DNA of 6,607 nt from the NCBI GenBank assembly GCA_016880695.1, contig JAEHCY010000035.1, forward strand, positions 1 through 6,607, written 5' to 3'. The notes below the pieces were generated by a model that worked only from the letters and a program-made list of their open reading frames with translations, was not told the origin of the DNA and made no database searches. The position numbers were made by a program, and so were the translations under genes. Every line of letters begins with the position of its first letter. Positions within the stretch are counted from its first letter, which is position 1. The DNA comes from Chromatiaceae bacterium. Lineage in GTDB: Bacteria > Pseudomonadota > Gammaproteobacteria > Chromatiales > Chromatiaceae. This document shows positions 1 through 6,607 of this stretch, piece by piece.

Positions 1-641
1 CCGATGTGCATACGCTGGATGATGTGCTCGTTGAGCCTGGCGAGGTTGGCGAGGTCGATCCCGCGCTGGTCGGCGACCCGTTCGGTTTCCTGCAGTCGAT
101 GGGCAAATGTGATCGAGAGGAGGGCGACGGCGAAATAGGTGATGCCGAGCAGTCCGGCCTCGGTCAGGTGGGCTTGAAACCCTGGCTCGCGCAGCTCCAA
201 GAGAATCTCGGCGGCGAGGACCGCCAACGCGGCGGCGGCCGCAAAGGCGAGTGACATCGACCCGGCCGAGAGCAGGCTGCCCAGGGTGACCGAGATGGCG
301 ATGAGGAGCCCAAACCCCCGGATCGCGCCGCCGGTGGCGTACGTCAGGAGGGTCAAGACCGCGATGTCTCCCATCAAACTGAGCTGCACCTGCCTCGGGA
401 ACGAGGGCCAGCGGGCGCGCAGTAGTCCATAGCCCGCGGCTAGCAATAGGAGATACAGGAGCAGACCCGCGGTCATCGGATCGGGATGCTGGAGCAAGGA
501 AGGCAGGGATGTGCGTGGCGGCAGAAGGGAGATGAATAGGACGCCCCAAAGGGTGCCGCGGTAGGCGAGGAACAGCTTCAGGGCCGGCCAGCTGGCGACG
601 GCCAGCGGGGGGTGCGTGGGAGATCGTGAGGGCTGGGTCAT
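1..641 (-). CDS. pilS: PilS, type IV pilus two-component sensor histidine kinase (N-terminal part, runs off the window)
   Basis: Translating the minus strand from the ATG at 641-639 gives 213 codons with no stop up to the window edge. PilS is the inner-membrane kinase that phosphorylates the sigma-54 activator PilR to control pilin (pilA) transcription. The visible part is the membrane sensor: hydrophobic stretches near residues 21-40, 57-74, 91-102, 108-126, 131-149 and 162-181 fit the six-helix PilS domain. The segment DIAVLTLLTYATGG (92-105) matches a conserved PilS region. After the last helix comes the linker GIDLANLARLNEHIIQ (194-209), the family signature leading into the PAS domain. 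The PAS, dimerisation and ATPase domains, and probably pilR, lie beyond position 1. No strong ribosome binding site precedes the ATG, but the N-terminal length fits. The gene is divergent from sucC. Family assignment is from recognised motifs; the kinase core is not visible here. Confidence 0.9.
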   Translation of the reverse strand, partial: MTQPSRSPTHPPLAVASWPALKLFLAYRGTLWGVLFISLLPPRTSLPSLLQHPDPMTAGLLLYLLLLAAGYGLLRARWPSFPRQVQLSLMGDIAVLTLLTYATGGAIRGFGLLIAISVTLGSLLSAGSMSLAFAAAAALAVLAAEILLELREPGFQAHLTEAGLLGITYFAVALLSITFAHRLQETERVADQRGIDLANLARLNEHIIQRMHI

Positions 642-693
642 CGGACCAGGATACCGCTCGGCGGGCGGGTGTCGGCTGACGGATTGGTGGGAG

Positions 694-699
694 AATCTA
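694..699 (-). promoter_or_regulatory. Weak -10-like element for pilS
   Basis: On the minus strand TAGATT (4 of 6 matches to TATAAT) lies about 50 bases upstream of the pilS start. The hexamer 17 bases further upstream, TTTCTG, is a poor -35. It is the best sigma-70-like candidate seen in the divergent region on this strand, but such matches are common by chance. Confidence 0.15.
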
Positions 700-757
700 T
701 CAGCATCCAGGGCAGACAGAAACCCAGGTGGGCTGATCCGCAGGGGCGGTCCCTTCG

Positions 758-786
758 TTGTGCCCTGCAGCAAAGGATGCTACGTT
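758..786 (+). promoter_or_regulatory. Weak sigma-70-like promoter candidate for sucCD
   Basis: TTGTGC (758-763) and TACGTT (781-786) are separated by exactly 17 bases, and each matches 3 of 6 consensus positions. It would give a 5' leader of about 105-110 bases containing all the inverted repeats at 801-880. The match is poor, so this is a candidate only; the spacing and position are its main support. Confidence 0.2.
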
Positions 787-800
787 TGCGTTGTGGTGTC

Positions 801-880
801 GGTTGCCATCACTCAACCAAGAACAATGACCGGCGGGCGCCACCCAGCCGGTCTTAAGACCCCCGCGAACCCCGGTTCGC
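801..880 (+). promoter_or_regulatory. Cluster of four inverted repeats in the sucC leader
   Basis: Four perfect inverted repeats are packed into 80 bases ahead of sucC: GGTTG/CAACC (801-805 with 814-818), GACCGG/CCGGTC (828-833 with 848-853), the 10-base palindrome GTCTTAAGAC (851-860), and GCGAACC-CC-GGTTCGC (865-880). The second and third overlap at 851-853, so the two RNA hairpins would exclude each other. The last ends 10 bases before the AAGGA ribosome binding site. They could be operator half-sites or leader RNA structure affecting sucC translation. No known regulator motif was recognised, and some short repeats are expected by chance in GC-rich DNA. Confidence 0.4.
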
Positions 881-890
881 CCACACACCA

Positions 891-895
891 AAGGA
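891..895 (+). promoter_or_regulatory. Ribosome binding site that fixes the sucC start
   Basis: AAGGA lies five bases before the ATG at 901. The sucC frame is open upstream to 616, but those 95 codons do not resemble SucC. The Shine-Dalgarno position and the family N-terminus (HLHEYQAKQLL) both point to 901. Confidence 0.75.
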
Positions 896-900
896 AACCT

Positions 901-2067
901 ATGCACCTACACGAATATCAGGCAAAGCAGTTGCTTTCGAAGTACGGCATCCGGGTCCCCCGGGGCATTCCGGTCTCCACTGTAGTGGGCGCACGGCAAG
1001 CGGCGTTGGAGCTTGGCGGCGACCGCTGGGTAGTCAAGGCCCAGGTTCATGCCGGCGGACGAGGCAAGGCGGGGGGCGTGGTGCTTGTCCGTTCGTTGGA
1101 TGAGCTGGAGGCCGCCGCTCGGCGTCTGTTGGGGAGCCAACTGATCACGAAACAGAGCGCGCCCGAGGGGCTCTTGGTCACTACCCTACTGGTGGAGGCG
1201 ATCACCGACATCGCCCGCGAACTCTACCTCAGTGTTCTGGTGGATCGGGCCACCCAGCGGGTGCTGTTCATGGCCTCGGCGGCCGGGGGTATGGAGATCG
1301 AGGAGGTGGCGGCGCGGGAGCCCGAGAAGATCCTCACCACCCGCGTGCACCCGGCGGCGGGCCTGCAGGCGTGGCAATGTCGTCTGCTCGGTTACGGGCT
1401 GGGGCTGGACGGCGGACAGATCAAGGAGCTGCAGCGGTTGATGAGTGGCCTGTACCGGCTGTTCATGGAGTCCGACGCGAGCCTGGTCGAGATCAACCCC
1501 CTGATCGTGGATGCCGCAGGGGGGATCATGCCGTTGGATGCGAAGGTCAATCTCGATGACAACGCCCTCTACCGCAGACCCGAGCTCGTGGCCCTGCGCG
1601 ACATCAGCCAGGAGGACCCGCGCGAGGCGGCGGCGAAGGAGCACGATCTCAACTACATCAGCCTGGACGGCAGCATTGGCTGCATGGTGAACGGTGCGGG
1701 TCTGGCCATGGCGACCATGGACCTGGTCAAGCTGCGTGGCGGGCTACCGGCCAATTTCCTCGATGTGGGCGGCAACGCCACCGCCGAACGGGTGGCCGAG
1801 GCGTTCAAGCTCATCCTGTCCGATGGCAAGGTACGCGCGGTTCTGGTGAATATTTTCGGCGGCATCGTGCGCTGCGATCTGATCGCCGAGGGCATCCTCA
1901 AGGCGGTGCGTGAGGTGCATGTGTCGGTGCCCGTAGTGGTGCGCCTGGAGGGTACTAATGCCCCCCGCGGCCTGGAGATCCTGGCCGAGAGTGGGCTCGC
2001 GATCACCACCGCGGCGGATCTTACCGAGGCCGCCGACAGGGCGGTTGCCGCCGCAGCTGCGGCTTAG
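901..2067 (+). CDS. sucC: Succinyl-CoA synthetase (ADP-forming) beta subunit
   Basis: SucC pairs with SucD to convert succinyl-CoA, ADP (or GDP) and phosphate to succinate, CoA and ATP in the cytoplasmic TCA cycle. The product is 388 residues, the same length as E. coli SucC, and can be numbered alongside it without gaps. The N-terminal ATP-grasp domain begins HLHEYQAKQLL and contains K46, the glycine-rich VHAGGRGKAGG (49-59) and E99, which bind nucleotide. N199 (in VEINP) and D213 (in PLDAK) are the magnesium ligands. The C-terminal CoA-ligase domain holds CMVNGAGLAMATMD (261-274), with N264, and VNIFGGIVRCDL (316-327), whose GIV binds substrate. The C-terminus is an alanine run. The start at 901 is chosen by the AAGGA site and family length. 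The stop is 17 bases before sucD, so the two are almost certainly co-transcribed. Unlike in E. coli, sucAB is not immediately upstream. Confidence 0.97.
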   Translation: MHLHEYQAKQLLSKYGIRVPRGIPVSTVVGARQAALELGGDRWVVKAQVHAGGRGKAGGVVLVRSLDELEAAARRLLGSQLITKQSAPEGLLVTTLLVEAITDIARELYLSVLVDRATQRVLFMASAAGGMEIEEVAAREPEKILTTRVHPAAGLQAWQCRLLGYGLGLDGGQIKELQRLMSGLYRLFMESDASLVEINPLIVDAAGGIMPLDAKVNLDDNALYRRPELVALRDISQEDPREAAAKEHDLNYISLDGSIGCMVNGAGLAMATMDLVKLRGGLPANFLDVGGNATAERVAEAFKLILSDGKVRAVLVNIFGGIVRCDLIAEGILKAVREVHVSVPVVVRLEGTNAPRGLEILAESGLAITTAADLTEAADRAVAAAAAA

Positions 2068-2084
2068 CTTGAGGGGAAAGGCGC

Positions 2085-2954
2085 ATGAGCATATTGGTCG
2101 ATAAGACTACCCGGGTGATCTGCCAGGGCTTCACTGGCAAGCAGGGCACCTTTCACACCGAGCAGGCCATTGCCTATGGAACCCGGATGGTGGGTGGGGT
2201 GACCCCCGGCAAGGGCGGGCAGAGCCATCTCGGTCTGCCGGTGTACGACACGGTCCACGCCGCGGTGGCTGACACCGGCGCGGATGCCACCATGATCTAC
2301 GTTCCGGCCGCCTTTGCCGCGGATGCGATCCTTGAGGCCGCGGATGCGGGTATCCGGGTCATCGTCTGCATCACCGAGGGCATCCCAGTACTGGATATGC
2401 TGCGGGTGAAGGCCGCCCTGCAGGGTTCGGGCTCGGTGCTGATCGGGCCGAACTGTCCCGGCGTCATCACCCCGGGGGAGTGTAAGATCGGGATCATGCC
2501 TGGGAACATCCACCAGCCAGGGCGGGTGGGCATCGTCTCGCGCTCCGGCACCTTGACCTACGAGGCGGTGTTTCAGACCACCCGTGAGGGCCTGGGCCAG
2601 TCCACCTGCGTGGGCATCGGGGGCGACCCGATCCAGGGCTTCAACTTCGTGGACTGCCTGTGCCGGTTCCAGGATGACCCGGCCACCGAGGGCATCATCC
2701 TGGTGGGCGAGATTGGCGGAAGCGCCGAGGAGGACGCCGCGGAGTTCATCCGGGCCTCGGTGACCAAGCCGGTGGTGGCCTATATCGCCGGGGTCACGGC
2801 ACCCTCGGGCAAGCGCATGGGGCATGCGGGGGCCATCGTCACCGGTGGCAAGGGTACGGCCGAGGGCAAGTACGCCGCACTCGATGCGGCCGGTGTGACC
2901 ACTGTGCGTTCACCCGCCGAGATGGGGAGCCGAATGCGCGCGCTGCTGGGCTAA
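2085..2954 (+). CDS. sucD: Succinyl-CoA synthetase alpha subunit
   Basis: SucD carries the CoA-binding site and the histidine that is phosphorylated during succinyl-CoA synthetase catalysis. The product is 289 residues, the usual length. The N-terminal Rossmann domain starts [20 protein letters not shown], with the CoA-binding [10 protein letters not shown] at 15-24. [19 protein letters not shown] (122-140) and [15 protein letters not shown] (146-160) are family signatures. The phosphorylated histidine is H247 in [11 protein letters not shown] (242-252), equal to H246 in numbering that omits the initiator Met. It is followed by the conserved GGKGTAEGK. The start has GAGGGGAAAGG upstream (2071-2081). 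It follows sucC in an evident two-gene operon. No residues are missing, and nothing looks unusual. Confidence 0.97.
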   Translation: MSILVDKTTRVICQGFTGKQGTFHTEQAIAYGTRMVGGVTPGKGGQSHLGLPVYDTVHAAVADTGADATMIYVPAAFAADAILEAADAGIRVIVCITEGIPVLDMLRVKAALQGSGSVLIGPNCPGVITPGECKIGIMPGNIHQPGRVGIVSRSGTLTYEAVFQTTREGLGQSTCVGIGGDPIQGFNFVDCLCRFQDDPATEGIILVGEIGGSAEEDAAEFIRASVTKPVVAYIAGVTAPSGKRMGHAGAIVTGGKGTAEGKYAALDAAGVTTVRSPAEMGSRMRALLG

Positions 2955-2959
2955 CCGAA

Positions 2960-2993
2960 GATGCGGGCGGGGCCGTTGGCGCCGGCCCGCATC
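2960..2993 (+). terminator. GC-rich hairpin after sucCD (terminator or attenuator candidate)
   Basis: A perfect 9-bp inverted repeat, GATGCGGGC (2960-2968) with GCCCGCATC (2985-2993), starts six bases after the sucD stop and encloses a 16-base loop that is itself GC-rich. No T-run follows (the next bases are CTCTGCC), so it is not a classic intrinsic terminator. It may slow transcription or protect the sucCD mRNA 3' end, so that nadE is expressed at a lower level than sucCD. That role is inferred. Confidence 0.45.
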
Positions 2994-3028
2994 CTCTGCC
3001 TCGCCAGGGATGGGGCTCGTGACAACTC

Positions 3029-3037
3029 AGGGGGCGG
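3029..3037 (+). promoter_or_regulatory. Purine-rich ribosome binding site candidate supporting a TTG start for nadE
   Basis: AGGGGGCGG lies 5-8 bases before TTG at 3043. The ATG at 3010 has only AGGG one base before it, which is too close to act as a Shine-Dalgarno sequence. A GTG at 3019, with GGGG three bases upstream, is a further alternative. Confidence 0.4.
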
Positions 3038-3042
3038 AACTC

Positions 3043-5086
<2,044 letters not shown>

Positions 5087-5100
5087 CTGCTTCTGCCCCG

Positions 5101-5132
5101 GCACGGGCGGCGCCGCTTGGGCCGCCCGGTGC
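5101..5132. terminator. Bidirectional hairpin between convergent glnB and bamD
   Basis: GCAC-GGGCGGC (5101-5111) pairs with GCCGCCC-G-GTGC (5121-5132), giving 11 base pairs with a single bulged G at 5128 and a 9-base loop. It lies in the 76-base gap between the glnB stop and the bamD stop, where a shared terminator is expected. No T-run is seen on either strand, so termination would rely on the strong stem or on Rho. Confidence 0.6.
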
Positions 5133-5162
5133 ACTCATCCCCTGCCGCGCGGTGGGCCGCTG

Positions 5163-5987
5163 TCAGTTCTTGTCCAATCCGAGGTATTCCCAAGCCTTGC
5201 GGCTCAGGCTGATCTCCTCGGGTTTGGGCTCTTCGGTCACCAGGGTGCCTTTCTCAAGGTTCAGCGCCAGAACCCTCTGGGCATCTGCGGCGAGCTCCGT
5301 CATTCCGAGATCGGTGTAGGCGGCCACCAGTATGCGCAGGGCATCGGGGACCGCCGTGGTCCGCTGATATCGCTGGATCACGTAGTTGGCCCGGTTGGCG
5401 GCCGCGAGGTAGGCGCCGCGCTTCATGTAGTAATTGGCAACGTGGATCTCGTACTTCGCTAGGTTGTTGCGCAGGAACAGCATCCTTTGACGAGCATCCG
5501 CGGAATACTTGCTCTCGGGGTAGCGCCTAACTAGCTCTTCGAAGTCCTGAAAGGCATCGAGCGCTGAACCCGGATCGCGCTGCGAGGGGTCGGTGGGGAT
5601 GTAGCGTTCGAGAAAGCCCGCGCTGCGGTTATAATTGACAACCCCTTTCAGGTAGTAGGCATAGTCGATATAGGGGTTCTGCGGATAGAGTTTGATGAAC
5701 CGATCGGCGGATGCGATGGCTGAGTCCGGCTCCTCCTTCTTGTAATAGGCGTAAGCCATATCCAGCAGTGCCTGCTGGGCGTAGCGACCGAACGGGTAGC
5801 GTGCCTCAAGCTTCTCGAAATAATCGATTGCCTGCTGGTAATCGCCTTCGTCGAGGGCGGCGGAGGCCTCCGAGTATAACTTGCTGGCATTCCAGTCCTG
5901 GGTCTTATCCTCCGCGCTCTGGAACCAGGCACACCCACTGGCGAGCAGGACCAGCATGAGACTGACGAGTGATCGTTTCCAAACCAT
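5163..5987 (-). CDS. bamD: BamD, outer membrane protein assembly factor lipoprotein
   Basis: BamD is the essential lipoprotein partner of BamA in the BAM complex, which inserts beta-barrel proteins into the outer membrane; older names are ComL and YfiO. The 274-residue product starts with a lipoprotein signal peptide: basic residues (VWKR), a hydrophobic core and the lipobox LASGC, with C19 the predicted lipidated residue and A20 at +2, compatible with outer-membrane sorting. The rest is tetratricopeptide-like helical repeats with family features: YSEASAALDEGDYQQAIDYF (38-57), EKLEARYPFGRYAQQALLDM (58-77), KLYPQNPYIDYAYYLKGV (99-116) and EELVRRYPESKYSADARQRM (150-169). It is about 30 residues longer than E. 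coli BamD (245), owing to a C-terminal tail. The ATG at 5987 lacks a clear Shine-Dalgarno sequence, but the signal peptide fits it. It is divergent from rluD, as in E. coli. Confidence 0.95.
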   Translation of the reverse strand: MVWKRSLVSLMLVLLASGCAWFQSAEDKTQDWNASKLYSEASAALDEGDYQQAIDYFEKLEARYPFGRYAQQALLDMAYAYYKKEEPDSAIASADRFIKLYPQNPYIDYAYYLKGVVNYNRSAGFLERYIPTDPSQRDPGSALDAFQDFEELVRRYPESKYSADARQRMLFLRNNLAKYEIHVANYYMKRGAYLAAANRANYVIQRYQRTTAVPDALRILVAAYTDLGMTELAADAQRVLALNLEKGTLVTEEPKPEEISLSRKAWEYLGLDKN

Positions 5988-6017
5988 GGCGGTAGCGGTG
6001 CGACTAACAACAGGGGC

Positions 6018-6023
6018 AGTATA
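6018..6023 (-). promoter_or_regulatory. -10 element candidate for bamD
   Basis: On the minus strand TATACT (5 of 6 to TATAAT) lies 30 bases before the bamD ATG. The surrounding stretch 6018-6030 is a small AT-rich island in the 78-base divergent bamD-rluD gap. No good -35 hexamer is visible at 16-18 bases. The same island on the plus strand contains TATATC and TATCCT, which might serve rluD. Confidence 0.35.
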
Positions 6024-6065
6024 TCCTAAACCCGCCCGCGGCGAGGGGCTCGGCGGCTAGTGCCG

Positions 6066-6497
6066 ATGGATGGTGAGATGCAGGTCGAGGATGAGCGGCG
6101 GTTTGTCGCGCCGCCCTCGGTGGCGGGCAAGCGTCTCGATCAGGTGCTGGCCGAACTCCTGCCGGAGTTCTCCCGCACCCGCATCCAGGGTTGGGTGCGG
6201 CAGGGTTGGGTGACGGTCGAGGGGCGGCCCTCACGACCCCGCGACCGGCTCGTGGGCGGCGAGGCCCTGTGGTTGCGCGCACAGCCCGCCGCGCCGCTCG
6301 CGGACCTACCCGAAGCGATACCGCTCGATATTCTGTTCGAGGACAAGCACCTGCTGGTGATCAATAAACCGGCGGGGCTGGTGGTACACCCGGCGGCGGG
6401 CACTCCGGACGGCACCCTGTTGAATCGATTGCTGCACCACGCCCCGGATGTAGTCTCGCTGCCGCGCGCGGGGGAGAGAGAAAGATACCTGTGGTGA
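6066..6497 (+). CDS. rluD: RluD-type 23S rRNA pseudouridine synthase, truncated at an abrupt junction
   Basis: RluD makes pseudouridines in helix 69 of 23S rRNA (positions 1911, 1915 and 1917 in E. coli). The N-terminal S4 RNA-binding domain is present (GKRLDQVLAELLPEFSRTRI, residues 21-40), then the start of the catalytic domain (IPLDILFEDKHLLVINKP, 85-102, and GLVVHPAAGTPDGTLLN, 104-120) and LPRAG (132-136). In the family LPRAG is followed by IVHRLDKDT with the catalytic aspartate. Here it is followed by ERERYLW and a stop, so the active site and roughly the last 190 residues are missing. The break is at 6471-6474, where composition also changes. The visible product could not be active. The start is uncertain: GTG 6060, ATG 6066 and ATG 6078 are in frame, and 6078 best matches the E. 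coli N-terminal length. Divergent from bamD, as in E. coli. Confidence 0.85.
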   Translation: MDGEMQVEDERRFVAPPSVAGKRLDQVLAELLPEFSRTRIQGWVRQGWVTVEGRPSRPRDRLVGGEALWLRAQPAAPLADLPEAIPLDILFEDKHLLVINKPAGLVVHPAAGTPDGTLLNRLLHHAPDVVSLPRAGERERYLW

Positions 6498-6607
6498 AGA
6501 TAACAGGATTATATGCTTGAAATTTTCTAGCGTCTTCTTCTGCGAGAGAAAAAAAAATACAACTATTTAGAACTTACAAATTAAAAAGACACATTTGTCA
6601 AGATTTC
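6474..6607. other. AT-rich tail of foreign character joined to rluD
   Basis: By hand count 41 of 133 bases (6475-6607) are G or C, about 31%, against GC-rich sequence everywhere else. It starts in a purine tract (GAGAGAGAAAGA) and contains another with nine consecutive A (6544-6557). All three plus-strand frames are stopped within a short distance. No insertion-sequence terminal repeat, target duplication or recognisable protein is seen. On the minus strand there are splice-like signals and, alternatively, a bacterial-promoter-like TTGACA; both may be chance in AT-rich DNA. It could be the edge of an inserted element, or DNA from another genome joined during library making or assembly. Confidence 0.75.

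Noticed and set aside
6..254. Plus-strand frame of 82 codons inside the pilS region
   Set aside because: It is antisense to a clearly recognisable PilS membrane domain and has no family resemblance.
616..900. In-frame upstream extension of sucC by 95 codons
   Set aside because: The extra residues do not resemble SucC, overlap the start of pilS and the repeat-rich leader, and the AAGGA site and family length both point to 901.
669..906. Short frames on both strands in the pilS-sucC gap (62 and 68 codons)
   Set aside because: Composition looks random, there is no good ribosome binding site, and the minus-strand one starts inside sucC.
2064..2825. Minus-strand frame of 253 codons opposite sucD
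   Set aside because: It is antisense to a complete and conserved sucD, and its residue composition is that of a shadow frame.
6544..6557. A-rich run as an intrinsic terminator or poly(A) tail
   Set aside because: No stable stem lies next to it on either strand, and sequence continues past it, so neither reading is supported.
6474..6607. Tail as the end of a known insertion sequence
   Set aside because: No terminal inverted repeat, target-site duplication or transposase fragment can be recognised in the bases available.

Overview
The window is GC-rich chromosomal DNA from a gammaproteobacterium. The genes and their order (pilS divergent from sucCD, a two-domain glutamine-dependent nadE next to glnB, and bamD divergent from rluD) suggest a Chromatiales-like or Pseudomonas-related lineage with type IV pili. 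That placement is inferred from gene content and the look of the proteins; no database search was run.

Layout from left to right. Positions 1-641, minus strand: the membrane half of the type IV pilus sensor kinase PilS, open at the window edge. Positions 642-900: a divergent intergenic region whose sucC-proximal part carries four closely packed inverted repeats. Positions 901-2954: sucC and sucD, both subunits of succinyl-CoA synthetase at full length with active-site residues intact. A 9-bp-stem hairpin separates them from nadE (3043-4653), a glutaminase-synthetase fusion making NAD+. A second hairpin and a TATACT element lie before glnB (4748-5086), a PII signal protein. A bulged GC hairpin sits between the convergent glnB and bamD (5163-5987, minus), the outer-membrane lipoprotein of the BAM complex. 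bamD is divergent from rluD (from about 6066), a 23S rRNA pseudouridine synthase.

Together the plus-strand genes form a carbon, energy and nitrogen node: SucCD links succinyl-CoA to nucleotide phosphorylation downstream of 2-oxoglutarate, NadE spends ATP and glutamine to make NAD+, and PII senses 2-oxoglutarate, ATP and ADP. PII control of glutamine-dependent NAD synthetase is known in some proteobacteria, so the nadE-glnB adjacency may be functional.

The oddest part is the right end. At about 6473 the rluD reading frame leaves its family abruptly, just before the catalytic HRLD motif. The remaining ~134 bases are AT-rich (about 31% GC by hand count of 6475-6607) and unlike everything before. 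This is either an insertion that breaks rluD or, more likely, a chimeric join to unrelated DNA. I see no CRISPR array, tRNA, rRNA, complete mobile element or evident new defence system.
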